From an uncultured Rubrobacteraceae bacterium (GTDB taxonomy: Bacteria > Actinomycetota > Rubrobacteria > Rubrobacterales > Rubrobacteraceae): a stretch of DNA of 61,870 bases. This document shows positions 35,383 through 44,638 of the stretch, piece after piece; positions within the stretch are counted from its first letter, which is position 1, and every line of letters begins with the position of its first letter. Below the pieces are notes generated by a model. That model was not told where the DNA came from, searched no databases, and was given only the letters and a program-made list of their open reading frames with translations. The stretch is taken from contig CADCVE010000097.1 in assembly GCA_902806065.1 (NCBI GenBank), positions 1 to 61,870 on the forward strand, in the 5' to 3' direction. The position numbers and the translations under genes are program-made.

Positions 35383-35919
35383 CTACTCCGCGTACCTGAA
35401 AGTCGTGGAGCCCACCCGTACTCGGTCGCCACTCCTCAAGGGTGTAGCGCCGACGGCTTTGCGGTCGTTTACATAGGTGCCGTTCGTGGAGCCGGCATCC
35501 TCGACGTATAGAAGGCCGCCGTGGCGAGTGAGCTTCGCGTGTTTCCCTGAGACGAAATCGTCACTCTTGAGGATTATGTCACTCGCGCCCGAGCGGCCGA
35601 TGCTCGTGGTGCCGCTCGCGAGCCGGAACCGGGTGCTCGGCGCCAAGACCTCCGAATTCTCGACCACGAGCTCGGAAAACCCATTCTGGCTCCTGCCGTT
35701 AGTACCCGAAGAAGCCGCTGAAGGAGCCGCTGAACGTGTCTCTGAATGAGCCGGCCGGCGGTCGCGCTGGTCGTCGGGCTTGCCGGGGACAAAGGTCTCG
35801 TCCTCCGGTACCTCGCGCAGATCTCCGATGCCGCGCCACACCACGGCATAGATAAAGGCGAAGAGCAAGAGCAAGAGCAAGGCCTTCGCCGCGAGGAGCG
35901 GCACCTGAAGGTCGAGCAT
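35383..35919 (-). CDS. fhaB: FHA-domain protein FhaB (FipA type)
   Basis: 178 aa from ATG 35919, with GGAGG upstream and 4 nt after the fhaA stop. An N-terminal TM (residues about 5-28, LLAAKALLLLLLFAFIYAVVW), a disordered linker, then a C-terminal FHA domain with TSIGRSGASDIIL, VSGKHAKL and GSTNGTYVN, which reads phospho-Thr marks. In mycobacteria this protein links kinase signals to division. The frame extends further upstream, but within fhaA sequence. Confidence 0.93.
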   Translation of the reverse strand: MLDLQVPLLAAKALLLLLLFAFIYAVVWRGIGDLREVPEDETFVPGKPDDQRDRRPAHSETRSAAPSAASSGTNGRSQNGFSELVVENSEVLAPSTRFRLASGTTSIGRSGASDIILKSDDFVSGKHAKLTRHGGLLYVEDAGSTNGTYVNDRKAVGATPLRSGDRVRVGSTTFRYAE

Positions 35920-35923
35920 GGTT

Positions 35924-36805
35924 CTAAAGTCCTCCGTAGCCTTTTTTGCGTGCCCCGGAGCCGCCGAGGTCTTGGCGGTTCCGGAGAGAGGAGGAGCCCG
36001 GCCCATCCGCCTGGCGGACGAAGCGGGCGGTGATTCCCCCGAAAGTCAACTCGTCACCGCCCTCGATGCGCTCGCGGCCTATTGGCGCGCCGTCGAGAAG
36101 GGTGCCGTTGGTCGAGCCGAGATCCTCGATGATAAAGCCGTTCTCCGAGCGCACGAACTGAGCGTGTTTTCTGGAGACATTGGGATCCTGGATGACGATA
36201 TCGTTCTCCTCGGAGCGCCCGACGCTCCACGGTCCCCGGCCTTCCAGGGGGTGAGTCTTGTCGTCCAAGACCAGCTCTACGGTCTCCCGCGCGAGCCCGT
36301 GCCTCCTCGCCTCCTCCGGGGAGATGGCGGCCGTACCCTGATCCCCATCCTTGGCCTCGCTCTCGGGCTTCTCGGTGCGAAAGATGCGAGTCTGTCCCGA
36401 GGTATCGTCCGGGGCACCCTCCATCCGAGGACCGGTACCGCCCGTTAGCTTCGCGGTAACACCGAACTCACCGAAGCGTAGAGAGTCCTCGGTAACGAAG
36501 CGAACCTTCGGCGGGGTCATGAGATGGTAGCTCCTCGATTGGGCGTGCTTTGAGGCGTACTGAATCAACTCGTCCCTCAACGCGTTTTGGTAGGCTTTGA
36601 TAGACTCCTCGTCGGCCTTCGAGAGGTGTATCGTGAAGTCGTTCGGAGCGTAGGTTCTGGAGACGCTCACCATGCGGTTCTCGTCCATCTGCTTGGTGAG
36701 GCCCTTGGCGATCTCGACCGGATGTACCTGCCTTCTGAAGGCACGGCCGAACACTCCCTCCACGAGGGATTCCATCCGCTTCTCGATCAGTTGCAGGAAA
36801 CCCAA
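35924..36805 (-). CDS. fhaA: DUF3662-FHA protein FhaA
   Basis: 293 aa. Residues 1-125 form the DUF3662/FhaA N-terminal domain (GFLQLIEKRMESLVEGVFGRAF...VHPVEIAKGLTKQMDENRM). A linker follows, then a C-terminal FHA domain: WSVGRSEENDIVI, VSRKHAQFVR, GSTNGTLLDG. In mycobacteria FhaA binds phosphorylated MviN/RodA-pathway proteins and regulates wall synthesis. Second gene of the operon, 6 nt after the upstream kinase. Confidence 0.94.
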   Translation of the reverse strand: MGFLQLIEKRMESLVEGVFGRAFRRQVHPVEIAKGLTKQMDENRMVSVSRTYAPNDFTIHLSKADEESIKAYQNALRDELIQYASKHAQSRSYHLMTPPKVRFVTEDSLRFGEFGVTAKLTGGTGPRMEGAPDDTSGQTRIFRTEKPESEAKDGDQGTAAISPEEARRHGLARETVELVLDDKTHPLEGRGPWSVGRSEENDIVIQDPNVSRKHAQFVRSENGFIIEDLGSTNGTLLDGAPIGRERIEGGDELTFGGITARFVRQADGPGSSSLRNRQDLGGSGARKKGYGGL

Positions 36806-36811
36806 AGAAAC

Positions 36812-38425
36812 CTACCCGCCAACCTTGGACCAAAGGTACATTACGACAGCATACATTATAGCCGCCAGTCCTAAAGAAGTCATAGCTTCGCCGAGCGCCT
36901 CCGGCGTCACCGAGACCTCGAGCGCATACCCCAAAGCGCCGCCTCCTGCCGCGAGCACCAGACCGAGCGCCCACTGCCCGAGCCACTGCGCCAGGGAGAC
37001 CACCCCCGCCATGACTGCCCACAGGGCGGCCAACAGCGGGAGTTGAGGGTTGTTTTGGACAAGGGCCTCGCCTGCCTGTAGGAGATCCGCAGGTCCCAGA
37101 GCGACGGGCAGGTCGCCAAGATCCAACCCGAGATAAGGGATTACACCGTCCCCGAACGTCAGGTCGTAAACGACGAGCGAGAGCGCCCCCGCCGCCGCCG
37201 TAAACGCGGCTCCCAAAGGCCGCATAAGCGTCCCCAAAAGGAGCGGCAAGCCCGCCCCGAGCCCATACGCGGCGAGAGGGATGGCGAGTAAGGGACCTAG
37301 AGGCAGGCGGCTCGTACCCTGGCCCATCGACCCCGCGGCGATCCACATGCCTCCTACGACCGGCAGGAGAGTGGCGAAACCGAGGCCCGCCTGCTGACTC
37401 CTGAAGAGCGCCACGGCCAGGGCAACTATCACCCCGAGGGCAGCGAGCCGCGGCAAGAGGTAGGCTAGGACTCCGAAGCCTGCCGCCACCCCGAGAGCCT
37501 CCGCGCCGCCGAAGAGGAGCCCGGCGCCCAGGTAGCCGAGCCAGCCGGCCACCAGACCGTTCACGACCCGCAAAACCTGGCCCGTGTACCAACCGGGGGG
37601 TGTCTCTCTCTTCTCGACACCCTTCTTTTTGGTGTTCCTGGTGGTTCCGGTGCTCTCGCGACGGCCCGTGAGGACCTTCAGGGCCGCTGCGGCGCTGCGG
37701 GGGCGATGGGACGGGTTCGGTGAGGTCGCGCGGTTTACGAATTCCAGGAGGCGGGGCGGCAACTCCTCCGGCTGGTGAGCCAGCAGAGCGCGCGCGGTGG
37801 CCCCGACGGCGTAGATGTCAGTGAGCTCTGTTGGGTCTTCACCGTCCAGGATTTCCGGGGCTATGTAGCCGGGGGTGCCGACGGCGTAACCGACCTGGGT
37901 CAGGCGCGTGTCTCCCGCCCGATAGGCAACGCCGAAGTCAGTAAGCTTCACGCGGCCCCGGTCGTCCACGAGGGCGTTCTGCGGCTTTATGTCGCGGTGG
38001 ATCACACCCTCGGAATGCGCGTACGATAGGGCTTCGAGGATCTGGATCAGGACATCCTCGACGTCTCCGATAGTGTAGTGTCTGGCGGCGACATCGAGCG
38101 GCGCCCCACGGACGAACTCCGTTACCAGATATATCTCCAGGTCTCCGGGGATAACCTCGAGCGTCTCCACGATGTTCCGGTGGCGCAGCCCCTCCGCGAT
38201 CTGGCCCTCCCGCAAGGCCCGGGACCGCTCCTGGCTACTGTAGACCGGGATGATCTTGACGGCCACCTCCTGCTCACCCCCGAACCTCCCCAGCAAACCT
38301 TTTCGGGGAGCGTCAACGGGACGGGCCCGCCATACGGTGGCGAAGCCGCCCCGGCCGACCATCTCCGCGAGAGCGTAGCAACCCTGGCCGGGAGCCCAGC
38401 CGCCAATGTAGTGCGTCTCGGCCAT
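36812..38425 (-). CDS. Ser/Thr protein kinase with polytopic membrane C-terminus
   Basis: 537 aa. The N-terminal kinase (residues about 15-265) is complete: GRGGFATVW, AVKII, HRDIKPQN, DFGVAY, PGYIAPE. The C-terminal 250 residues are a string of about eight hydrophobic helices (from GLVAGWLGYLGAGLLF onward) with no PASTA or other sensor domain. First gene of the operon that continues into fhaA. It may take the place of pknA, which is absent. No Shine-Dalgarno; TAAAAT ends 8 nt before the ATG, suggesting a leaderless operon mRNA. Confidence 0.92.
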   Translation of the reverse strand: MAETHYIGGWAPGQGCYALAEMVGRGGFATVWRARPVDAPRKGLLGRFGGEQEVAVKIIPVYSSQERSRALREGQIAEGLRHRNIVETLEVIPGDLEIYLVTEFVRGAPLDVAARHYTIGDVEDVLIQILEALSYAHSEGVIHRDIKPQNALVDDRGRVKLTDFGVAYRAGDTRLTQVGYAVGTPGYIAPEILDGEDPTELTDIYAVGATARALLAHQPEELPPRLLEFVNRATSPNPSHRPRSAAAALKVLTGRRESTGTTRNTKKKGVEKRETPPGWYTGQVLRVVNGLVAGWLGYLGAGLLFGGAEALGVAAGFGVLAYLLPRLAALGVIVALAVALFRSQQAGLGFATLLPVVGGMWIAAGSMGQGTSRLPLGPLLAIPLAAYGLGAGLPLLLGTLMRPLGAAFTAAAGALSLVVYDLTFGDGVIPYLGLDLGDLPVALGPADLLQAGEALVQNNPQLPLLAALWAVMAGVVSLAQWLGQWALGLVLAAGGGALGYALEVSVTPEALGEAMTSLGLAAIMYAVVMYLWSKVGG

Positions 38426-38433
38426 ACGCGGCT

Positions 38434-38439
38434 ATTTTA
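38434..38439 (-). promoter_or_regulatory. -10 box of the kinase/fhaA/pknB operon
   Basis: TAAAAT on the minus strand, 8 nt before the ATG at 38425; leaderless spacing. Confidence 0.45.
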
Positions 38440-38548
38440 AGCGCAACACAGTCCGTACGTTACCAACACGCGCAAAAATCCCGCGATAATGATCTCTAAA
38501 GGGCCTCCACCGGGCGCTCCGTCGGGAAGTAGTCTTTCGGCTCCGGTC

Positions 38549-38576
38549 TTGATAGAATCCCCGAGGTTCTTAATAA
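38549..38576 (+). promoter_or_regulatory. Promoter upstream of tRNA-Leu
   Basis: TTGATA (38549-38554), 16-bp spacer, TAATAA (38571-38576). It would start transcription about 35 nt before the mature tRNA. Confidence 0.45.
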
Positions 38577-38617
38577 ACGGTGGATGCCAAGGTGTACGCT
38601 GGGAGAGCCAGGTTATC

Positions 38618-38701
38618 GGGCGAGTGGCGGAATTGGTAGACGCGCTAGGTTCAGGGTCTAGTGTCCGAGAGGACGTGGGGGTTCGAGTCCCCCCTCGCCC
38701 A
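38618..38701 (+). tRNA. tRNA-Leu (anticodon CAG)
   Basis: 84-nt class II tRNA: acceptor GGGCGAG/CTCGCCC, D-arm with GGTAGACGCGC, anticodon loop TTCAGGG (CAG, reads CTG), a long variable arm (GTGTCCGAGAGGACGT) and T-arm GGGGGTTCGAGTCCCCC. CCA not encoded. Confidence 0.97.
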
Positions 38702-38874
38702 CTGCGGTATTGCTCTTTGCAAGGAGTCTAGAGGGGCGGACCTTTGATCTCCGCAGTACGGGGGTATTCGTAGAGCGTAGATCCCATAGGTCAGGGCCAA
38801 AGGTGAGGCGTGGCAGCCCTCCCGGCTCCAGAGCAAGCGCCGGTCAGGATACCGGACAGCGTTCCGGTCGACCC

Positions 38875-39906
38875 ATGAAGCGGCCCCGCCGCGACCGAAC
38901 CCTACCACCTCTGGTGACGCTCCTTGGAAGTTTGACGCTCCTGGTTTTCTGCTTCGCTATTATCTTTTTTGGCGCGAGGAGTTGTGTTTCGGCACAGGAG
39001 GCCACCCAGATCCGTAAATACGTCACCAGCGCGGATAGTACCTTGAGCGACTCGGCGAGCGTGGGCAACGAGGATCTGCAAGCTACCCTCGTGGCGTCTG
39101 TCGAGGACCCCGAGAACCTAGACGCCACATCAATAGACCGGGCGGCGGACGCTACCCGGAGGGGCTACCAGGAGGCCCTGCGCAGCCCGGAGGTGCCCTC
39201 GGAGTTCGAGGACGCCCACCACTACATGATCACCGCTCTGGGTATCCGGGCTGACGCGACCGGCGCCCTCGCCGAGGCCGCTGGAGGGGACGACGAGGCT
39301 TTCTCGGAGGCCCTTGCTTCGACCATCGAAGACTACAAGCTCAGCGACGTTATCGTTATCGACCACTACCTTCCGGCCTCCGAGGAGGCCCTCGGCGAGT
39401 CGGGCCGCGGGGACGACCGGGGATACCTCTACGAGCCGGAGCCCTTTATGGACTACGAGGCCCTGGGACTTTCGACTGGCTCCGCCGGTTCCACAAGGAG
39501 TCCGACCGCGAGAGACGCGTCCTCTGGCTCCGACAGCCTGAGTTCTTCGCGTGACGTTAGTGTCTCCAGCGTTGAGGTCGCCGGTCGACCGCTGTACCCG
39601 GGCGCGGACGTAACCCTCGGTGGCTCCGATGAGTTGATCCTCTCCATAACCGTGATTAACCTCGGCGGGGCCGCCGAGGTCGGTGTCCCGGTAGAGGTCA
39701 TCCTCAATACCAGGGCCGAACGCCAGGCCCTCCCGGCCATCATCGAGCGCATCGAGCCTGGGGCCGCCGCCACGGTGGAGGTCAGAGGCTTCAGGCCCGG
39801 CGAGTTCGACGAGACCGCGGAAGTCAACGTCAGAGCCGGCCCTATCGAGACCGAGCGAAACGAGGAGGACAATGTCCTCACGGGAACGGTAACGTTCGGG
39901 CTATAG
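38875..39906 (+). CDS. Predicted secreted or membrane-anchored protein with C-terminal CARDB-like domain
   Basis: 343 aa from ATG 38875. A basic start (MKRPRRDR) then a hydrophobic segment at about residues 14-36 (VTLLGSLTLLVFCFAIIFFGA), so it is exported or anchored. The middle is acidic and helical (about 45-190), followed by a Ser-rich linker. The last 110 residues (VEVAGRPLYPGADVTLGG...VEVILNTRAERQAL...FDETAEVNVRAGP) look like a CARDB/Ig-type beta-sandwich. No enzyme motif. Confidence 0.75.
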   Translation: MKRPRRDRTLPPLVTLLGSLTLLVFCFAIIFFGARSCVSAQEATQIRKYVTSADSTLSDSASVGNEDLQATLVASVEDPENLDATSIDRAADATRRGYQEALRSPEVPSEFEDAHHYMITALGIRADATGALAEAAGGDDEAFSEALASTIEDYKLSDVIVIDHYLPASEEALGESGRGDDRGYLYEPEPFMDYEALGLSTGSAGSTRSPTARDASSGSDSLSSSRDVSVSSVEVAGRPLYPGADVTLGGSDELILSITVINLGGAAEVGVPVEVILNTRAERQALPAIIERIEPGAAATVEVRGFRPGEFDETAEVNVRAGPIETERNEEDNVLTGTVTFGL

Positions 39907-39940
39907 GACGAAGAATGTATAGAGACAGGAGGCAAGGGCT

Positions 39941-40219
39941 TTGGTAACGGCGGTCGTTCTGGTAAGGACGGAGAGTGAGAGGGTTCAGGATGCGGCCCAG
40001 GCTATGCTCGAGATCGAAGGTGTCACCGAGGTCTACTCCGTGACCGGTCCCTATGATCTCGTCGTAATGGTGCGCATACCGGATTTCGAGCGACTCGCCG
40101 AGATAGTACCCGAGAGCCTCGCACAGGTCCCCGGTGTCGCCCGCACCGAGACTATGGTCGCCTTCCGCACCTACTCAAACTACGACCTCGACCGCATCTG
40201 GTCTCAGGGGTTTGAGTAG
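39941..40219 (+). CDS. Stand-alone Lrp/AsnC ligand-binding (RAM) domain protein
   Basis: 92 aa from TTG 39941 with ACAGGAGG upstream. The whole protein is one AsnC-type effector domain (AVVLVRTESERVQDAAQAMLEIEGVTEVYSVTGPYDLVVMVR...VPGVARTETMVAF), without the usual HTH. Such solo domains form oligomers that bind amino acids or other small ligands; a partner regulator is not evident nearby. Confidence 0.9.
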   Translation: MVTAVVLVRTESERVQDAAQAMLEIEGVTEVYSVTGPYDLVVMVRIPDFERLAEIVPESLAQVPGVARTETMVAFRTYSNYDLDRIWSQGFE

Positions 40220-40444
40220 CTCTTCGGTAAGCGGGCTACCTTCGCTGTCTTTGAAGTAAGTACCGGCGTACCTGTAGAAGCCGCTACCGCACTCTCCGGG
40301 CAGCACACGGCACCCTAGAGACTGTACCGAAAAGGGGCCACCCTAATCCAACAGGCGGTGCTTCATCAACTGTACCCACCTCCGCTCGTGACCGACCGCA
40401 GCGTTGAGACGGCGGCGAGCAACTATCGCCCGGAGCGGTTGGCT

Positions 40445-41086
40445 TTACTCCGGGAAGTCGGAATCGAGGAGTGCGGCGCAGTTCTCGTAGACGGCGACGG
40501 CCCCAGCGGCCTTGAGTTCTTCGTCGCCGTACGTGCCGCCGGAGAGTACGGCGACGGTGCGAACGCCGGCTTTTTCCGCGGCTTCTATATCCCAAACTGA
40601 ATCACCGACAGAGACGGTCTCCTCGGGGGGGGAGCCGGCTCTTCGCAGGGCCTCCTCGAAGATGTCGGGGGCGGGCTTGGAGTTCTCCACGTCCTCGGAG
40701 GAGACGACTCCGGAGATTTTGCCCTCGGCCTCCAGCATCTCCAGATGGTGCTCCAGCTCCTCGTCCTTGGCGCTGGTGACGAACCAGACGTCGTAGCCCC
40801 GCTCGACCAACGAAGAGATAAGCTCCTTTGCGCCGGGGAGCGGTAAGCCGTGCTCTTGCATCTCCATGTACAGCTCGCTGTGCAACTGGTTGGCTTTCTC
40901 GACGGCGTCCTCGCCCTCGATAAACTCGGGGACCAGAAGGTCCGAGCCTTTGCCGATCTGTTTGTGGATCGTGGCCCGCGGTATCCGTTGGCCTACCTGC
41001 TCGAACGCTCGCCACCACGCCTCCACATGCAGGTAGTTCGTATCCATCAAAGTGCCATCAACGTCCAACACCACGACCTTCGCCAC
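40445..41086 (-). CDS. HAD-superfamily hydrolase
   Basis: 213 aa, GTG start with GGGGAGG upstream. HAD motif I DVDGTLMDT, cap domain, motif II VTSAK, and motifs III/IV with Lys in SKPAPDIFEEAL and GDSVWDIEAAEKAG. Likely a phosphatase of the phosphoglycolate/beta-phosphoglucomutase branch; substrate unknown. Divergent from the YgfZ-like gene. The 225-bp gap to its right-hand neighbour (40220-40444) shows no gene. Confidence 0.92.
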   Translation of the reverse strand: MAKVVVLDVDGTLMDTNYLHVEAWWRAFEQVGQRIPRATIHKQIGKGSDLLVPEFIEGEDAVEKANQLHSELYMEMQEHGLPLPGAKELISSLVERGYDVWFVTSAKDEELEHHLEMLEAEGKISGVVSSEDVENSKPAPDIFEEALRRAGSPPEETVSVGDSVWDIEAAEKAGVRTVAVLSGGTYGDEELKAAGAVAVYENCAALLDSDFPE

Positions 41087-41122
41087 GTAACAGACCTCCC
41101 CGTCGACCTTGAATGTATGCCT

Positions 41123-41128
41123 TAGAAT
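41123..41128 (+). promoter_or_regulatory. -10 box of the YgfZ-like gene, leaderless spacing
   Basis: TAGAAT ends 6 nt before ATG 41135. No ribosome site in between. Confidence 0.5.
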
Positions 41129-41134
41129 ATCCCC

Positions 41135-42130
41135 ATGAACGAACTCGGAAACACTCAGGCCCAGGAGAAAGAGAACGGGGACACCGCCGGATACCTCGCT
41201 CTCAAGGAAGGCGCGGGCGTCGTGGACCGTCCTGGCAAGACGATACTCCGGCTCTCTGGCAAGGATCCGGCGGGGATGCTGGACGCCATCCTCACCAATG
41301 CGGTGCCGAAAGACGCGAACCTCGGCGTCTATGCCGCTCTCCTAAATCCCAAGGGTAGGGTCCAGACGGATCTGCGCGCTCTCAAGAGCGGTAAGGAGAT
41401 GTTAATCGACACCGAGCTCGAAGGCGCCGGGGCGGCCCGCGAAATTCTTGGCCGCTACGCTCCCTTCTCCCGCGTAAGGATCGAAGACCTCTCCGAGAAC
41501 GACGAGGCCTGGAGCATACTCGGCCTCTACGGTCCGCGCGCTATGGAGCTTCTGAACAGTCTACAGCTCGCTGAGCACGAGTCCGAAGAGATCGAACTCG
41601 GCGGCGCGAGCCTATTAGCCGCCGGCGTTACGGCCCCCGTCCCCGGCTTCGACCTCCTGGGTCCGGCGGACGCTATACGGGTAGCCAGGCATTATCTGGT
41701 CAACGCCGGAGCCACTCCCGTAGAGTCCGACGCTTACGAAACCGCCCGAATAGAGGCGGGCATCCCCCGCTTCGGTGCGGACATTACACCCGAGAACTTC
41801 CCCGGCGAGACCGGCATCCTGGAGAGCGCCGTGAGCTTCCAGAAGGGTTGCTACCCCGGCCAGGAGACGGTGGCGAGGATGCACTACCGGGGTCACCCGA
41901 ACCGCAACCTCCACCGCCTCGTCGTTGACGGCCCTCCACCCCCGCCGGATACCCCTATCGTCCAAGAGGGTAAGCAGATCGGCAGGATCACCAGCGTAGC
42001 GCCCCTCCCTGTAAACGGCAGCAATCTCGCCCTCGGCTACCTCTCCCGCAACACCCGGGAAGACTTTCCTATCTCTGTCGGAGAGACTCCTATTTCCTCC
42101 ATAGGTCTTGTTGGTAACGATTCCCGATAA
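41135..42130 (+). CDS. ygfZ: YgfZ/GcvT-like tetrahydrofolate-binding Fe-S cluster protein
   Basis: 331 aa. GcvT-like fold with the YgfZ signature KGCYPGQE (near residue 246) that marks the folate-dependent Fe-S repair branch rather than true aminomethyltransferase; also the N-terminal RLSGKDPAGMLDAILTNAV and C-terminal GRITS segments. Its place directly upstream of the suf genes supports a role in cluster maintenance. Probably leaderless. Confidence 0.93.
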   Translation: MNELGNTQAQEKENGDTAGYLALKEGAGVVDRPGKTILRLSGKDPAGMLDAILTNAVPKDANLGVYAALLNPKGRVQTDLRALKSGKEMLIDTELEGAGAAREILGRYAPFSRVRIEDLSENDEAWSILGLYGPRAMELLNSLQLAEHESEEIELGGASLLAAGVTAPVPGFDLLGPADAIRVARHYLVNAGATPVESDAYETARIEAGIPRFGADITPENFPGETGILESAVSFQKGCYPGQETVARMHYRGHPNRNLHRLVVDGPPPPPDTPIVQEGKQIGRITSVAPLPVNGSNLALGYLSRNTREDFPISVGETPISSIGLVGNDSR

Positions 42131-42149
42131 GCTGCCTGTCTGAGCACGG

Positions 42150-42195
42150 GAGCCGTTACAAGCACGCTGCTTCAAGGTCTCCTTGAAAACGGCTC
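42150..42195 (+). terminator. Bulged hairpin after the YgfZ-like gene
   Basis: Outer stem GAGCCGTT (42150-42157) pairs with AACGGCTC (42188-42195). An inner stem TTCAAGG/CCTTGAA has a TCT loop, and a 13-nt bulge lies on the left. It may end the upstream transcript; no U-run follows, so a regulatory role is also possible. Confidence 0.35.
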
Positions 42196-42310
42196 TCAAG
42201 TAGATCGTTCTACTGGATAGAATATAGAGTAATTCCCATAAACAAGGCGATTGTGGGCTACTTCAAGAGAAGTTCCTGTTTTTGTTCTTCCGGTTTATTA
42301 CAGGGGTTTG

Positions 42311-42319
42311 TGCTATTAT
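42311..42319 (+). promoter_or_regulatory. sufC: Extended -10 promoter of sufCBD
   Basis: TGTGC-TATTAT (extended -10, TGn-TATTAT) about 50 nt before sufC. The -35 is weak. A small inverted repeat TTCTA-N5-TAGAA lies upstream at 42208-42222 and could bind a regulator. Confidence 0.5.
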
Positions 42320-42368
42320 CAGACTAAGTAGAAGTAGCAAAGTTTTAGGATATTCAGGTAGGGGTTCG

Positions 42369-43115
42369 ATGTTAAAGATAGATAACTTACAGGCGGAGAT
42401 CGACGGCAATGAGATCCTCAAGGGCCTTGAGTTAGAGGTCGGTAAGGGTGAGATTCACGCGATCATGGGTCCCAATGGCTCTGGCAAGAGTACGCTCTCG
42501 AACGTTTTGATGGGGCATCCGCGCTACGAAGTTACCGGGGGTAGCGTTACCTTCCTGGGCGAGGACGTGATGGAGATGGAGGCCGACGAACGGGCCAGAC
42601 TAGGCATGTTTCTCGCGTTCCAGTACCCGAGTGAGGTTCCGGGTGTCTCCGTCGCCAACTTTCTGCGAACCGCGGTCAACGCGGTGCGTGAGGAGGAGTT
42701 GTCCATCATGGAGATGTACAGGCTTCTGCAGGACAAGATGAAGATTATGCAGATGGACCCCAAGTTCGCGGAGAGGTATCTCAACGAGGGCTTCTCCGGC
42801 GGTGAGAAGAAGCGCAACGAGATCCTGCAGATGCTCATGTTGGAGCCCAAGCTCTCTATCATGGACGAGACCGACTCCGGGTTGGACATCGACGCCTTGC
42901 AGGTCGTATCGAAGGGTGTCAACGAGCTGCGGGGGCCGGAGTTCAGTGCGGTAATAATCACGCACTACCAGCGGATATTGCGGTACATTGAGCCGGATCG
43001 CGTCCACGTCATGCTCGACGGTAGGATCGTGACCTCCGGCGGCAAGGAGTTGGCGCTGGAGCTGGAGGATAAGGGCTACGACTGGGTGCGGCAGGAGTTC
43101 GGCTCCGCCGCCTAG
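42369..43115 (+). CDS. sufC: Fe-S cluster assembly ATPase SufC
   Basis: 248 aa from ATG 42369. ABC ATPase: Walker [11 protein letters not shown]-loop [11 protein letters not shown], signature [13 protein letters not shown], Walker [15 protein letters not shown], and H-loop ITHYQR. The GEKKRNEI form is specific to SufC. Partner of SufB and SufD in the SufBC2D scaffold. First gene of the transcript. Confidence 0.97.
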   Translation: MLKIDNLQAEIDGNEILKGLELEVGKGEIHAIMGPNGSGKSTLSNVLMGHPRYEVTGGSVTFLGEDVMEMEADERARLGMFLAFQYPSEVPGVSVANFLRTAVNAVREEELSIMEMYRLLQDKMKIMQMDPKFAERYLNEGFSGGEKKRNEILQMLMLEPKLSIMDETDSGLDIDALQVVSKGVNELRGPEFSAVIITHYQRILRYIEPDRVHVMLDGRIVTSGGKELALELEDKGYDWVRQEFGSAA

Positions 43116-43141
43116 GGAACAAAGCTACAGGAGGAGAGAGA

Positions 43142-44554
43142 ATGCCCGAAGACAGGACAATTCAGGAGCTCGGGCTCGACGAGTACAAATTCGGGTTCCA
43201 CGACCCGGAGGAGTACTTCTTCAAGACCCCGAGGAAGGGTATAGACGCGGAGATCGTTGCCATGATCTCCAAGCACAAGAACGAGCCGGAGTGGATGCTG
43301 GAGTACCGGCTGAAGGCGCTGGAGTCGTTCTTCTCAAAGCCAACCCCGCAGTGGGGCGGCAATCTGAACGACCTGGATTTCGATGAGATCTACTACTACA
43401 TCCGTCCAATGGAGAACCAGGGCCGCACCTGGGACGACGTGCCGGACGACATCAAGAACACCTTCGAGCGTCTCGGTATCCCACAGGCCGAGCGCGATTC
43501 GCTCGCCGGCGTCGGCGCGCAGTACGAGTCCGAGGTCGTCTACCACAGCCTCAAGGAGGAGTGGAACAAGGCCGGCGTCGTGTTCATGGATATGGACTCA
43601 GGGCTCCGCGAGCACGAGGATATCGTGCGCGAGTACTTCGGGACCATAATCCCGGCCGACGATAACAAGTTCTCGGCATTGAACAGCGCGGTGTGGTCAG
43701 GTGGATCGTTCGTGTACGTCCCGCCGGGGGTCCACATCGACATCCCGCTGCAGGCGTATTTCCGCATCAACGCGGAGAACATGGGACAGTTCGAGCGGAC
43801 GCTCATCATTGCTGACGAGGGCTCGTACGTGCATTATATCGAGGGCTGCACCGCCCCGACGTACACCTCGAACTCGCTGCATTCGGCGGTCGTGGAGCTT
43901 ATCGCGAAGCCGAACGCACGTATCCGGTACTCGACCATTCAGAACTGGTCTCACAACACCTACAACCTGGTGACGAAGCGGGCGGTCGCCGAGAAGAACG
44001 CCACCGTTGAGTGGGTGGACGGTAACCTGGGCTCGAAGCTCACGATGAAGTACCCGGCGGTCTACCTGACAGGTGAGGGCGCTCGCGGTGAGATTCTCTC
44101 AGTCGCCTACGCGGGTGATGGGCAGCATCAGGACGCGGGCGGTAAGATCGTCCATGCGGCACCCAATACCTCTTCGCTTATCACCTCCAAGTCCATCTCC
44201 AAGGGGACCGGGCGCTCGACGTACCGCGGGCTCTTGAAGGTGCATGAGGGAGCGGTCAACTCCAAGAGCCGGGTGGAGTGTGACGCGCTGCTCTTGGACG
44301 AGAACGCGCGTACGGATACGTACCCGTACATCGAAATCGAGGAGAAAAAGGTCAATACCGAGCATGAGGCTACGGTCTCCAAGGTCGGCGAAGATCAGCT
44401 CTTCTACTTGATGAGCCGCGGGCTCTCCGAGGAAGAGGCGATGGCTATGGTGGTTAACGGCTTTATAGAGCCTATCGCCAAGGAGCTTCCGCTAGAGTAT
44501 GCCATCGAGTTGAACCGCCTGATCCAGCTGGAGATGGAAGGCTCGGTCGGCTAG
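43142..44554 (+). CDS. sufB: Fe-S cluster assembly protein SufB
   Basis: 470 aa scaffold subunit on which clusters are built. Beta-helix core with [36 protein letters not shown] (conserved Cys of the SufB type), [17 protein letters not shown] and [11 protein letters not shown], and C-terminal [22 protein letters not shown] ribosome site. A strong terminator follows before sufD. Confidence 0.97.
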   Translation: MPEDRTIQELGLDEYKFGFHDPEEYFFKTPRKGIDAEIVAMISKHKNEPEWMLEYRLKALESFFSKPTPQWGGNLNDLDFDEIYYYIRPMENQGRTWDDVPDDIKNTFERLGIPQAERDSLAGVGAQYESEVVYHSLKEEWNKAGVVFMDMDSGLREHEDIVREYFGTIIPADDNKFSALNSAVWSGGSFVYVPPGVHIDIPLQAYFRINAENMGQFERTLIIADEGSYVHYIEGCTAPTYTSNSLHSAVVELIAKPNARIRYSTIQNWSHNTYNLVTKRAVAEKNATVEWVDGNLGSKLTMKYPAVYLTGEGARGEILSVAYAGDGQHQDAGGKIVHAAPNTSSLITSKSISKGTGRSTYRGLLKVHEGAVNSKSRVECDALLLDENARTDTYPYIEIEEKKVNTEHEATVSKVGEDQLFYLMSRGLSEEEAMAMVVNGFIEPIAKELPLEYAIELNRLIQLEMEGSVG

Positions 44555-44587
44555 ATCCAAAGCCTGTAGAGGATAGAGCAGTTTCGC

Positions 44588-44619
44588 GGGGCGGGCTCTC
44601 ATGGAGCCCGCCCCTTTTT
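44588..44619 (+). terminator. Strong intrinsic terminator/attenuator between sufB and sufD
   Basis: An 11-bp perfect stem GGGGCGGGCTC / GAGCCCGCCCC with a TCATG loop, followed by TTTTT. The sequence is textbook rho-independent, yet it lies inside the suf gene series, 20 nt before sufD. Confidence 0.85.
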
Positions 44620-44638
44620 CGAGAGAAAGGCAAATTAC

